A stretch of 64,000 bases of DNA from Bacteroidales bacterium (GCA_016707705.1 JADJHD010000004.1:124001-188000), one strand, 5' to 3'; shown: positions 37,114 to 46,130, counted from the first letter of the stretch. Notes: a model not told the origin generated them from the sequence alone. Translations and numbers: made by a program.

Positions 37114-38499
37114 ATGACAGAAGATATTTTCCAGGGATACAAAGGACATGCATTGGAAGTGCTGAAGCAATTCAATGTCAGGGTTTGGAGTCAGTGTACC
37201 GTTGAAACCACAAGGGGGAAATTTGTCGGGACCATTCTCCCCAGGGCTGAAAATGATGACGATATGCATATCGTTATGAAAATCCCGACCGGGTATAACG
37301 TTGGACTGGATATTGAAACTATTCAGTCGATGAAGGAAACCGGCTACAAGAAAGCCAATTACAAGATTCCTGAGAAGGAATTTCCCTATACCAAGGGATT
37401 ACCCAAGGTCAAGTTGATTGGAACCGGCGGTACCATTGCCTCCCGTCTTGATTATCGGACAGGTGCGGTTATTCCTGCATTTTCACCAGGAGAGCTTTAT
37501 GGAGCTGTTCCTGAACTGGCAACTATTTGTAACCTGACTACTGAGAAGATTTTTGCTGTTTTCAGTGAAAATATGGCTCCTGAAAATTACAGGAAGCTCG
37601 CCATTGCCATTGGCAAGGAGATAGAAGCAGGAGTTGAGGGAATTGTAATTGGACATGGCACGGATACACTTCATCATACTGCTGCAGCTTTGACTTTTAT
37701 GGTGCAGAATTCACCGGTTCCGATTGTGCTGGTTGGATCGCAGCGTTCAAGCGACAGGCCCAGTTCGGATGCAGCGTTGAACCTGATGCATGCATGCACT
37801 GCTGCCGGTCACGGAGATATAGCAGAAGTTATGATTTGCATGTTCGGACCAACTTCTGATGAGTATGGATTCCTGCACAGGGGAACCAGGGTTCGCAAGA
37901 TGCATTCAAGCTATCGTTCAACCTTCAGAACACTGGGGGATACTCCATTGGCAACTGTAACCCGTCAGGGAGTTGTTCCTATCAAACCTGTTTACAATCA
38001 CAGGCGCAAGGATAAGAATGTGAAGATACTGCCCTATTTTGAGGAGAAAGTTTCGATCGTTTACTATTATCCAAACATGCAGCCGGATATTATCGATTCA
38101 CTGGTTCAGAATGGATATAAGGGGATTATTATAGCCGGAACAGGCCTCGGGCATGTGAATAAGCCACTTTATCCCGCCATCGAAAGAGCTACAAAAGCCG
38201 GTGTTGCCATTTATATGACTGTTCAGACACTTTGGGGATATGCTCATATGTTCGTGTATGATACAGGCCGTGATTTAATGGCGAAGGGAATTGTTCCGGC
38301 CGAGAACATGCTTCCAGAGGTTGCTTACATTAAATTGGGTTGGGCATTGGGACAAACCAATGATCTTGAAGAGGTTAAGAGGCTAATGCTTACTCCGATA
38401 AATGATGAGATAACACCAAGGGAGCCTTATAACGGATATCTGGTCTACCAGGGAGGTGTTAAGGAAGTGGAGGAGTTTATCCGCAAGGTGAGAAAATAA
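37114..38499 (+). CDS. gatD: Archaeal-type Glu-tRNA(Gln) amidotransferase subunit D (glutaminase/asparaginase-like)
   Basis: GatD releases ammonia from glutamine or asparagine for GatE. The 461-residue protein has the N-terminal beta-barrel of GatD (residues 1-80), absent in plain asparaginases, followed by an L-asparaginase fold opening with KLIGTGGTIASRLDYRTGAV. The catalytic residues expected for GatD are present: T107 (GGTI), T183 and D184 (GHGTDT), and K262 (RVRKMHSS). It starts 19 bases after gatE and forms an operon with it. The match extends through PAFSPGELYGAVPEL, a stretch characteristic of archaeal GatD, which makes a cytoplasmic asparaginase unlikely. Confidence 0.93.
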   Translation: MTEDIFQGYKGHALEVLKQFNVRVWSQCTVETTRGKFVGTILPRAENDDDMHIVMKIPTGYNVGLDIETIQSMKETGYKKANYKIPEKEFPYTKGLPKVKLIGTGGTIASRLDYRTGAVIPAFSPGELYGAVPELATICNLTTEKIFAVFSENMAPENYRKLAIAIGKEIEAGVEGIVIGHGTDTLHHTAAALTFMVQNSPVPIVLVGSQRSSDRPSSDAALNLMHACTAAGHGDIAEVMICMFGPTSDEYGFLHRGTRVRKMHSSYRSTFRTLGDTPLATVTRQGVVPIKPVYNHRRKDKNVKILPYFEEKVSIVYYYPNMQPDIIDSLVQNGYKGIIIAGTGLGHVNKPLYPAIERATKAGVAIYMTVQTLWGYAHMFVYDTGRDLMAKGIVPAENMLPEVAYIKLGWALGQTNDLEEVKRLMLTPINDEITPREPYNGYLVYQGGVKEVEEFIRKVRK

Positions 38500-38518
38500 T
38501 CGGAGTAATCCGACTGCA

Positions 38519-38537
38519 GATTCCAGGCTTTGGAATC
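38519..38537 (+). terminator. Weak hairpin after gatD
   Basis: GATTCCA and TGGAATC form a perfect 7-bp stem with a 5-base loop, 20 bases after the gatD stop. The following sequence is only moderately T-rich, so termination is uncertain. Confidence 0.35.
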
Positions 38538-38586
38538 CTGATTTGTTATATGTTCCATATTTTACTATTCACCAACTGATAAAGCT

Positions 38587-38976
38587 ATGCCATTGGTAAA
38601 GGTTGAGATAGAAAAGGGATTTGATGCATCATACCGCAAAGCAGTTCTTGACGGAATACATGATGCATTGGTGGAAGCAATCCGCATACCTGACCATGAC
38701 AGGCGTCAGAGATTGTATGAACTCGATCCTGAGTTCTTCGAACATACAGGAAGAGGCAAGAGGTATACGATTATAGAAATTACTCTCTTCAAGGGCCGCA
38801 GTCTTGCCGCCCGGAAAGCACTTTTCGCAGCTATCGTCCGTAATCTGGAGGTAAATCCCGGAATACCCGGCAATGATATCACCATCATCCTGCATGAGCC
38901 TCCTCTTGAAAACTGGGGAATAAGGGGTGGTAAGCCGGCTTCTGAACTGGACTTGGGTTTCGATATTTTTGTATAA
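38587..38976 (+). CDS. Tautomerase family protein (4-oxalocrotonate tautomerase-like)
   Basis: The 129-residue product begins MPLVKVEIEKG, so after removal of the initiator methionine it would present the catalytic N-terminal proline of tautomerases. Two beta-alpha-beta halves follow (AVLDGIHDALVEAI and AARKALFAAIVRNLE), and the segment DDITIILHEPPLENWGI-like end (ITIILHEPPLENWGIRGGKP) matches the longer Tautomerase_2 group. Its substrate is unknown. It lies 87 bases after gatD behind a weak hairpin and need not belong to that operon. Confidence 0.85.
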   Translation: MPLVKVEIEKGFDASYRKAVLDGIHDALVEAIRIPDHDRRQRLYELDPEFFEHTGRGKRYTIIEITLFKGRSLAARKALFAAIVRNLEVNPGIPGNDITIILHEPPLENWGIRGGKPASELDLGFDIFV

Positions 38977-39286
38977 AGACAACTCTGGTCAAAACTGATC
39001 ACTTACTTTTCTGTATCCCCAACTGCCTACACCAACAAGATGTAGGTTAATAACTTTTTTTTCAATTTTATACAAATCAAGAGTTACCTGTTGATAAAAT
39101 CAGGATTAACGTCTGATGAATAAGTATGGAGTGTTTTATATTTAGGATTGAAAATATGAATGCTGTATAAAATTGATTTTTACCAGCCTGGTAGTTCAGT
39201 TTTATTTTCAGTTCTCTCTCCTGAAAGTCTTTCAGCCCTTGTCCCAATCTTGAAATTCGAACCAAATATTAACTAATAATCAGAAA
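38977..39286 (+). other. Intergenic region with a possible terminator at 39026-39062
   Basis: In this 310-base gap CCTACA (39026-39031) and TGTAGG (39041-39046) form a 6-bp stem followed by TTAATAAC and eight T residues, a likely weak terminator for the tautomerase gene. No other element is recognised. Confidence 0.4.
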
Positions 39287-39802
39287 ATGAAAAGACAGTA
39301 TGTTTTAATGTTTTTCCTCTTCCTGACGATCCTTGCCAGAGCGCAAATGGTGAAGCCATTTGTAGTGAATTCAGCAGGAGGGAGTGCCACAGTAGGTGGT
39401 AATGTTTACGACTGGTCATTCGCCGAAATGGTGATGATCAGTACTTCTGTTGGTACAAACATGATCGTTACTGCTGGATTGATGCAGCCCATCGATCCGA
39501 ATGTAGGAACAGAAGAGCTGGTTCAGATGTCCGAAACAGTAAAGGTATTTCCTAATCCAACCTCTGGAGCTGTAAATATTGAAACAGCTTTTAGTCAGGA
39601 GGGAACCCTCAATTTCCAATTATTTGATATTTCGGGCAGACTGCTTGAAAGAGGTGAAAAGGAACTGGATTCCGGCACCTCATTAACTGATATGGATATT
39701 AGCCAGAAACCTGCCGGAGATTATCTGTTGCGGATCAATTTCTCTTCAGGTACCGGAAAAGGAATTTTTCAGAAAACATTCAAGATTCAGAAACTAAATT
39801 AA
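39287..39802 (+). CDS. Short secreted protein with a type IX secretion C-terminal sorting domain
   Basis: The 171-residue protein has a signal peptide (1-19, ending ARAQ), a stretch of about 60 residues with the pattern VVNSAGGSATVGGNVYDWSFAEM and VTAGLMQP often seen ahead of such domains, and a type A sorting domain from about residue 86 (VKVFPNPTSGAVNIET ... LFDISGRLLERGE ... GDYLLRI ... QKTFKIQKL). The sorting domain directs transport across the outer membrane by the Por/type IX system. The passenger is too short for an enzyme. It is 10 bases ahead of the tail-fibre-like gene and probably cotranscribed with it. Confidence 0.85.
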   Translation: MKRQYVLMFFLFLTILARAQMVKPFVVNSAGGSATVGGNVYDWSFAEMVMISTSVGTNMIVTAGLMQPIDPNVGTEELVQMSETVKVFPNPTSGAVNIETAFSQEGTLNFQLFDISGRLLERGEKELDSGTSLTDMDISQKPAGDYLLRINFSSGTGKGIFQKTFKIQKLN

Positions 39803-39812
39803 TCAGCCAGTT

Positions 39813-41974
39813 ATGAAAAAATTAATATACACACTTAGCATTCTTATCCTGGGTATAAGCATGGCTATGGCACAGGTGCCGCAGAAATTCAACTATCAGG
39901 GACTTGCCCGCAACTCAAGCGGAGCTCCATTGGTGAATAAGACAATTAATCTGAGAATTACCATTCTTGATGGTTCTGCATCAGGATCTGTCGTTTATAT
40001 GGAAACACAGCTGGTTACTACAAACCAGTTTGGATTGTTCAATACAGCTGTAGGTACAGGGACCATTCTGTCAGGAAGCATAGCCACGGTTCCCTGGAGT
40101 TCCGGTGACAAATACCTGCGTATTGAAATGGATCCTGATGGAGGTACAGCATGGGCCAGTATAGGTACTACTCAACTGCTGAGTGTTCCCTACGCAATGT
40201 ATGCCATGACTCCTGCCGGTCCTCAGGGTCCTGCCGGTCCAACGGTCCAACAGGTCCCACTGGTCCACAAGGTCCTGCCGGTCCCACGGGAGCAACCGGT
40301 CCAGCCGGTCCAACCGGTCCTCAGGGCCCTCCGGGAGCTGGAAGTCTCAGTGGTACGGTAAATAAAGTTATCAAGTTCACCAACAGCACAGTAGGAGGCG
40401 ATTCACAAATACTGGATGACGGAACCTTTGTGGGTGTTGGATTTTCAACATTGCCCTCAATTGGAGCTTATAAATTTGCCAGTAATGGAAATATTAATAT
40501 TGTGAGCGGACAACTCGGGCTTTACAATGCTTCCAATCAATATCAGGGATACCTTTATAGTCCATCGGCAGGTTCAATGCAGCTGGGACTTGCATCAGGA
40601 GCATCCGGAACCTTGTCGTTCTATAATGGAAGTACTCAGGGTATGACGATGTACAATACCGGAAAAATTACTGTAGGCTCTGCTACTCCAAGTGCAGCTA
40701 AGTTTGAAGTTCAGGGCATTTCCACATATGGCGCTGGCTTGGGCTTAAGGAATTTGACTGGAGGTACCGGGAATGAGTGGGCAATTGCCTCACAGGATAA
40801 CGGTGATCTTACTTTTACCAAAGTTACCGGAAGTACATTCACACCCTTGTTGATTACCGGAGCAGGTCTTACCGGAATGGGAACCACTTCTCCCACTGAC
40901 AAGCTGCATATAGCTGATATGTCAGGTGCTGCAGCCTATCTTAAGCTCTCAGATGCAGGTACCACAACTGTCAATGGGCTCTATGTAGGAATGAATGGAG
41001 GAGGCAACTCGTTTATTTACAATTCACTTCCAAGTGCATCAAGTGGCAAGCTGTTCCTTGGAGGCGGCAACTATTACAATGCCCTGACTCTTGATAATAA
41101 TGGCAAGGTGGGTATCGGAAATACACTCCCTGATGGACAGCTTACAGTGCTGAATATGGGAGCCGGACTTGTGGCTCCTACTATTCATGCCGAGAACCTG
41201 AGTTCATCTGGAATTGGGTTGTTTATAGAGACAAATTCCACTGATGCAGCACAGGTAGTTACAAATGCTGCCGGAGCTACAGGTGGTGCAAGCATATTTG
41301 CAAAGTATTTTGATGGTGGAGCTGCAGACCTGATTCGGTTCGACAATGCCGGTATTTCTCAGCATAATGGACGAATCATATTTTTTGGAAGCAATACAGC
41401 TGGTGCTGGAGGTGGTTATACTCAGGGGTTTACGACCTATGGAGTTGCTTTAGGCAATATTGCTGCCAGTACCGGAGTTGCGACAGTGATTGCCAATGCC
41501 TATGTTGACGGGGGTGGACTTCAGGCTTTCACTCCCTGGCTGAACAATACAGTTTCAAACGGAAATGCAAGCTACAAATGGACAGCAGTATGGGCAACCA
41601 ATGGGACCATCCAGACCTCTGATGAAAGGGATAAGCAGAATATTCAATCAGTAGGGTATGGAATTGATGCTGTAATGAAACTCAAGCCAGTTAGTTTTGA
41701 ATGGAAAAACGATGCAAACAGGATAGGAACCGGCAGGAATCTGGGATTTGTAGCTCAGGAACTGGAAAAGGTGATTCCTGATGCAGTGGTTCATTCTGTT
41801 GCTTCTGCTGAAGAAATCAGGAATGCTGCAGAAGCCGGTAAAGGTGAGATAGAGAAAGATTCTTACGGAGTTAAGTACGCAGAAATTATCCCTGTTCTTG
41901 TAAAAGCTATTCAGGACCAGCAGGCCCAGATAGAAAAATTACAATCGGAGATTAATTCACTGAGAAAAGAATAG
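39813..41974 (+). pseudogene. Secreted collagen-like/tail-fibre protein with S74 chaperone domain, interrupted by a one-base frameshift
   Basis: Two overlapping frames (39813-40361 and 40151-41974) make one protein of about 720 residues. Frame 1 has a signal peptide, a domain (VPQKFNYQGLARNSSGAP ... LLSVPYAMYA) found at the start of many Bacteroidetes surface proteins, and enters a G-P-x tract (AGPQGPAGPT). Frame 2 continues the collagen-like tract (GPTGPTGPQGPAGPTGATGP), then a long Gly/Ser/Thr-rich beta region, and ends with a Peptidase_S74 intramolecular chaperone (SDERDKQNIQSVGYGIDAV, LGFVAQELE). The shift lies at about 40243, where CCAACGGTCC lacks one C of the repeat form CCAACCGGTCC. 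It may be an assembly error, a real mutation or repeat-driven switching. Confidence 0.85.
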
Positions 41975-41997
41975 CGCAGAATAATTTGAATTGCACA

Positions 41998-42028
41998 ATC
42001 CCCGGAACATCCTCCGGGGATTTTTTTT
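41998..42028 (+). terminator. Strong Rho-independent terminator after the tail-fibre gene
   Basis: A perfect 9-bp stem (ATCCCCGGA / TCCGGGGAT) with a 6-base loop is followed by eight T residues, 23 bases beyond the stop codon. Confidence 0.9.
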
Positions 42029-42169
42029 GTCTGGTAACCATTGGAATAACAATGCTGTTTATCCGGTAACTATTTTTATCTTACAGGATAAGGCATATCC
42101 TGCTTCAGGAATTCGGGCAAAATGTCTATTATTGTGGCGACTTTGTTCCACTTAATACAGTTTACAGAT

Positions 42170-42700
42170 ATGTCACTAATTGATATAGTTCAGAAAGAAG
42201 AAGCTACCGGAAAGGTTGCTGAAATCTATGAATCCATGACCAATGCCATGGGATATGTGCCCAATGCTTTCAGCCTGTTCAGCAGCAGTCCGCATCTGCT
42301 GGAAGTTCAGTATGGGAATCTCAAGCATTTTATGAGACACAAAACACTGGGTGGCAAATTTCTGGCACTTGTCCGTTACCTGGTATCCGATCAGGAAGAA
42401 TGCACCTACTGCGTTGGAATGAACAGAGGTATACTGATGCACTATGGAGTATTACCCGATCAGCTTGCCGAAATCAAAGCCAATCCTGCCATTTCTCCCC
42501 TGGAAGAGAATGAATTGCAACTGTTGCTGTTCGTACTGAAAGTAGTTAAAAATGCTGCCTCAGTTGAGCAAGCGGATATGGATGCACTTAGAAAACTTGG
42601 CTGGACAGATGCTGATATTCTTGAAGCCTCCTATCATGCTACCAGTCAAATTGGAGTCGACAGATTATTCAATGCCTTTAAACTTGAATCAGACCGCTAA
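42170..42700 (+). CDS. AhpD-like/carboxymuconolactone decarboxylase family protein
   Basis: The all-helical AhpD-like fold is indicated by the central EECTYCVGMNRGIL segment, which has the redox pair CxxC of AhpD-type proteins. The histidine usually found four residues after the second cysteine is replaced by asparagine, so classical AhpD peroxidase chemistry is doubtful. The flanking helices (LGGKFLALVRYLVS and ILEASYHATSQIGVDRLFNAF) fit the family. The frame is open from an ATG at 42122, but MSLIDIVQKEE at 42170 matches the normal beginning of relatives and gives 176 residues. The next gene follows after 11 bases. Confidence 0.82.
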   Translation: MSLIDIVQKEEATGKVAEIYESMTNAMGYVPNAFSLFSSSPHLLEVQYGNLKHFMRHKTLGGKFLALVRYLVSDQEECTYCVGMNRGILMHYGVLPDQLAEIKANPAISPLEENELQLLLFVLKVVKNAASVEQADMDALRKLGWTDADILEASYHATSQIGVDRLFNAFKLESDR

Positions 42701-42711
42701 AAACTGACCTG

Positions 42712-43089
42712 ATGAAACCTGTACTGATTGCCGGAATCACCCTGGTGAATATTGCCCTGGCATCCTATTCAATAGCTATAATAACACAGAACCGGAAGAG
42801 GAAAATGAGCAGAACTGTTCTGACATTCCTCTCAATCGGGGTGTTCTTTGATATTACTGCAACAATCTGTATGATTATCGGATCAGGACATTTTCTAACT
42901 GTGCATGGCGTAATAGGCTACTCCTCACTGATAGGAATGCTTACGGATACAATCCTTTCCTTCCGGCTTGTTTCAAAAAATGGATTGGATTTTTCAATTC
43001 CTGCAAAGTTCAACAGGATTTCGACATCGGTTTACATTTACTGGGTACTGGCCTATATTACAGGAGCAGTTCTGGTAATGGTAAGGTAA
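42712..43089 (+). CDS. Small four-helix membrane protein, HsmA/TIGR03987-like
   Basis: The 125-residue protein has four hydrophobic segments (about residues 3-24, 37-57, 64-86 and 102-123). The middle part, GVFFDITATICMIIGSGH followed by VHGVIGYSSLIGMLTD, resembles the conserved core of the TIGR03987/HsmA small membrane family, to which I assign it with caution. No catalytic residues are obvious and the function is unknown. It lies 11 bases after the AhpD-like gene, so the two are probably cotranscribed, and it converges on the DUF6265 gene. Confidence 0.6.
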   Translation: MKPVLIAGITLVNIALASYSIAIITQNRKRKMSRTVLTFLSIGVFFDITATICMIIGSGHFLTVHGVIGYSSLIGMLTDTILSFRLVSKNGLDFSIPAKFNRISTSVYIYWVLAYITGAVLVMVR

Positions 43090-43106
43090 CTGCTGTCACA
43101 GCACTT

Positions 43107-43607
43107 TTACCGAGTCTTGAGCATTCTGAAGAATTCCTTTCTTTGAATTCCATTTTCAGTGCCTTCAATTGATGCCACGAGTGAATCAGTTGCCGGGTGA
43201 GCATAAATAATTCGTTGAGGGAAATCATGCAGCAGGTTCTCAAATACCAAAGAGTCTGAAGTGCTGCGAACCAGTTCAAAACTGACTTCCTGATTTTCAT
43301 TTTGTCCCTGAACGGCAGGCAGGTAGAAAATCCCTTTACTTCTTGCACAAAGTCTGATTTTTTCAGAGAACAAAGTATCTTTTCCATTAATCAGAAAGCT
43401 GAGTCCTGACATGCAAGTATCATTCAGTCTGCTCCATTTTTCAACAAGCAAACCCTGCTCAGACTTATTGGTCCATTCGCCTTCAATCCATTGACATATA
43501 GCCAGTCCCGGAGTTTCTGAGTCCACTGTGCTTTTAGAGGTTCTGTTGCCGCATGATATGAGAACCAAGCTGGTAATAAGAAATATTGGCAGTTTTCTTA
43601 AGTTCAT
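43107..43607 (-). CDS. DUF6265-like lipoprotein
   Basis: The signal peptide ends in a lipobox LISC (cysteine near residue 19), so the mature 148-residue protein is probably a lipoprotein. WIEGEWTNKSEQGLLVEKW and LVFENLLHDFPQRIIY match the DUF6265 family, which has a small beta-barrel shape related to lipocalin/FABP-like folds. Ligand and role are unknown. It stands alone between the membrane-protein gene and the divergent flavoprotein gene. Confidence 0.72.
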   Translation of the reverse strand: MNLRKLPIFLITSLVLISCGNRTSKSTVDSETPGLAICQWIEGEWTNKSEQGLLVEKWSRLNDTCMSGLSFLINGKDTLFSEKIRLCARSKGIFYLPAVQGQNENQEVSFELVRSTSDSLVFENLLHDFPQRIIYAHPATDSLVASIEGTENGIQRKEFFRMLKTR

Positions 43608-43720
43608 CTTTCTGTAACGGTATATGAGATTTATAAAATTATGGGAGTTTCAAATGCAGAAATTAGTTTCAAATATTAGCCTGACAAATCTATTTGTTAA
43701 GTGCTTGATTTTTGATAAAA

Positions 43721-43728
43721 TAGTTTTG
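43721..43728 (+). promoter_or_regulatory. Possible -7 box (TAGTTTTG) of the SQR-like gene
   Basis: TAGTTTTG fits TAnnTTTG and lies 63 bases before the ATG at 43791. Two TTG sequences upstream are not at the ideal spacing. Confidence 0.35.
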
Positions 43729-43790
43729 GGTCATCTATTTTTCGGATTGAACTTTCATTATCTTGCTCAATGTAAAACAATATCTGTACT

Positions 43791-45248
43791 ATGACAAAAG
43801 TAGTTGTTTTGGGAGCCGGAATTTCGGGACACACAGCGGCAGCATTCCTAAAAAAGAAATTGGGAAAAAACCATGAAGTGGTTGTGATTAGTCCTTCCGC
43901 CTACTATCAATGGATCCCCTCCAATATTTGGGTAGGGGTAGGGAAGATGAAACTTGAACAGGTCCGGTTCAAGCTCAAACCTGTTTATGACCGCTGGAAG
44001 ATTGATTACCGGCAGGCACGGGCAACCGCTATTTTCCCGGAAGGCAATTCAGAAGTGGCGGCTCCATTTGTCGAGATCGAATATACAAATGAGCAGAATA
44101 TCGGGAAGAAGGAGCAGGTTACATTCGATTACCTTGTGAATGCAACCGGACCAAAACTGAATTTTGATGCTACTGAAGGTCTGGGCCCCGGGAAAAACAC
44201 TCATTCCGTTTGTTCCTGCGATCATGCAGTTGCAACCTGGGAGGCACTTAAAGTATGCATTGCAAGAATGAAAAAGGGAGAAAAGCTTAAATTTCTGATA
44301 GGTACCGGGCATCCCGGAGCTACCTGTCAGGGTGCAGCTTTTGAATATGCATTGAATGTCGCTCACCAGATACGTTTGGAAGGGTTGCAGGATATGGCTG
44401 AGATCACCTGGATTTCCAACGAATATGAGCTGGGTGACTTTGGAATGGGAGGTGCCTTTATCAAAAGAGGCGGTTACATTACACCTACCAAGGTTTTCAG
44501 TGAGTCGATATTTGCGGAGTATGGAATCCGGTGGATCAAAAGGGCAGGGGTTACAAAAGTTGAGCCCGGACTGGCACATTATGAAACGCTAGAAGGAGAG
44601 TACAAGACTGTAGCCTTCGATTTTGCTATGTTGATTCCGGCATTTGCAGGTTCAGGATTGCAGGCATTCAATAAGGCCGGGGAGAATATCACCGGCACTC
44701 TGTTTGCACCCAGCGGATTTATGAAGGTAGATGCCGATTATTCGGGCAAGCCATTTGAGGACTGGTCAGTTGAGGATTGGCCTTCGACTTATCAGAATCC
44801 GGTTTATACAAATATTTTTGCCACCGGAATCGCCTTTGCACCACCTCATCAGATATCGAAACCGATGAAGAGTCCGAATGGTACTCTCATAACACCTGCA
44901 CCTCCCCGGACAGGAATGCCTTCAGGAGTAATAGGTAAGATTGTAGCGCTCAATATTGTCGACAGAATTAAAAAGCCGGGTACTGAGATTAAGCATAAAG
45001 CATCCATGGGAAAAATGGGAGCAGCCTGTGTTGTTTCGGCGGGTTATGGACTCTTAAGTGGCAATGCAGCTACAATGACTGTATTCCCGATTGTTCCCGA
45101 CTGGCAGAAATATCCGCAATGGGGCCGGGATCTGAAATACACTGTTGGCGAGGCCGGACTTGCCGGACACTGGATCAAGCTTTTCCTTCACTACATGTTT
45201 ATCCATAAGGCTAAAGGCTATCCCTTCTGGTGGCTCCTTCCTGAATAA
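43791..45248 (+). CDS. Sulfide:quinone oxidoreductase-like FAD flavoprotein
   Basis: This 485-residue member of the disulfide-reductase flavoprotein superfamily begins with the FAD-binding motif VVVLGAGISGHTAAAFL. Cysteines C141, C143 (SVCSCDHA) and C179 (GATCQGAA) sit where SQR enzymes carry their redox cysteines. The C-terminal HWIKLFLHYMFIHKAKGYPFWWLLPE-like tail is aromatic and amphipathic, suiting attachment to the inner membrane and access to quinone. Oxidation of sulfide with electron transfer to quinone is the likely reaction, though related enzymes act on other sulfur species. A 52-residue ORF follows 27 bases downstream. Confidence 0.82.
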   Translation: MTKVVVLGAGISGHTAAAFLKKKLGKNHEVVVISPSAYYQWIPSNIWVGVGKMKLEQVRFKLKPVYDRWKIDYRQARATAIFPEGNSEVAAPFVEIEYTNEQNIGKKEQVTFDYLVNATGPKLNFDATEGLGPGKNTHSVCSCDHAVATWEALKVCIARMKKGEKLKFLIGTGHPGATCQGAAFEYALNVAHQIRLEGLQDMAEITWISNEYELGDFGMGGAFIKRGGYITPTKVFSESIFAEYGIRWIKRAGVTKVEPGLAHYETLEGEYKTVAFDFAMLIPAFAGSGLQAFNKAGENITGTLFAPSGFMKVDADYSGKPFEDWSVEDWPSTYQNPVYTNIFATGIAFAPPHQISKPMKSPNGTLITPAPPRTGMPSGVIGKIVALNIVDRIKKPGTEIKHKASMGKMGAACVVSAGYGLLSGNAATMTVFPIVPDWQKYPQWGRDLKYTVGEAGLAGHWIKLFLHYMFIHKAKGYPFWWLLPE

Positions 45249-45275
45249 GTATTCACATAATAAAGAGATATTCGA

Positions 45276-45434
45276 ATGGCTAAAAATCTTGTGCGGGGAT
45301 ATTATGATGAATCCTATCCTCCATTACCAACAAAGGGAACCCGCTTCTGGAGAAGGAATATTCTCTGGCAAGCCTGGCGGTTTATTGTCCTGAATGTTAA
45401 GATTGTCAGGATTATCGTAGGAGGCCACTCCTGA
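45276..45434 (+). CDS. Small (52-residue) aromatic and basic protein downstream of the SQR-like gene
   Basis: An ORF from ATG 45276 to TGA 45432-45434 encodes 52 residues beginning MAKNLVRGYYDESYPPLP and ending KIVRIIVGGHS. The middle, RFWRRNILWQAWRFIVLN, is rich in tryptophan, phenylalanine and arginine and could form an amphipathic or membrane-surface helix. The composition looks like a designed peptide rather than random translation, and it starts only 27 bases after the flavoprotein stop, which suggests cotranscription. It may be a small partner or membrane tether. I recognise no family. The remainder of the gap to 45666 shows nothing else. Confidence 0.6.
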   Translation: MAKNLVRGYYDESYPPLPTKGTRFWRRNILWQAWRFIVLNVKIVRIIVGGHS

Positions 45435-45666
45435 TAAGTATTTGAAATGTATTCTGAGGTCATCTTTGGGAAATTATTCCCAGAGATGGCTTATTGTCAG
45501 AAGTGATGGCAAAGGCTTAGTTCAGGCAGGTCATCCGAATTTTGCTGTATCAGATTTCATGAACCAAAATCGGCTTCATTGGAGGTTAAGTAAAATGGCA
45601 TAAGGGCAAACATTGGAGGCCAGTAATTGTTTCATATAATACCTCGCATCGAAATTCAGGAAAATC

Positions 45667-46116
45667 ATGGCAAAAGTTACAGTGCGGAGGACCAAAGACT
45701 GGTCTTATCGTTTTGTTCCCATCAAGGTAGCTTTCAATAATCAGGTTGCTGGCTCTTTGAAGGCAGGTGAATCTGTTGACTTTGAGCTTGAGGATGGGGA
45801 ATATGGCATTCAGGCCTATTTCTGGCGTACCGGTTCAAATAGCCTGAATTTTGAAGCAAGGCATGGCAGATTTTTCCTGTTTGAGATTGGTTCCGATGTT
45901 AATATGTTAAGGAACATTCTTGCCATTGTCAAGCATCCGGCAATCCTGATAGCTCTTTATTTCATTGATAAACTGCTCACTTGGGACTATTTCCTGCTGT
46001 TTGGAATACTTGGCTACATAGTATGGGAACTTGTTGATAATTTCAGGAAGAAAGCCGAAAGGAAAGCACATACAGAGCCCGACAAATATTATATTTACCT
46101 TCGGGAAATTAAGTAG
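45667..46116 (+). CDS. Unknown protein with N-terminal beta domain and membrane hairpin
   Basis: The 149-residue protein begins with a beta-rich domain (about residues 1-75: KVTVRRTKDWSYRFVPIKVA, DFELEDGEYGIQAYFWR) that recalls small PEGA/DUF2846-like sandwiches. Two adjacent hydrophobic helices follow (about 87-125, ILAIVKHPAILIALYFIDKLL and YFLLFGILGYIVWELVD), then a basic tail KAERKAHTEPDKYYIYLREIK. I do not recognise a family. It lies 14 bases ahead of the DUF255 gene in the same direction, so the two are likely cotranscribed, but no functional link is evident. Confidence 0.6.
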   Translation: MAKVTVRRTKDWSYRFVPIKVAFNNQVAGSLKAGESVDFELEDGEYGIQAYFWRTGSNSLNFEARHGRFFLFEIGSDVNMLRNILAIVKHPAILIALYFIDKLLTWDYFLLFGILGYIVWELVDNFRKKAERKAHTEPDKYYIYLREIK

Positions 46117-46130
46117 AAGGACTAAAAAAG

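Noticed and set aside
43085..43111. Hairpin TGCTGT-C-ACAGCA between convergent genes as a bidirectional terminator
   Set aside because: The loop would be one base and no T-run follows on either strand, so termination cannot be argued with confidence.
45145..45393. 82-codon open frame overlapping the end of the SQR-like gene
   Set aside because: It overlaps the last 100 bases of the flavoprotein in another frame. The 52-residue ORF at 45276 has far better position and composition.
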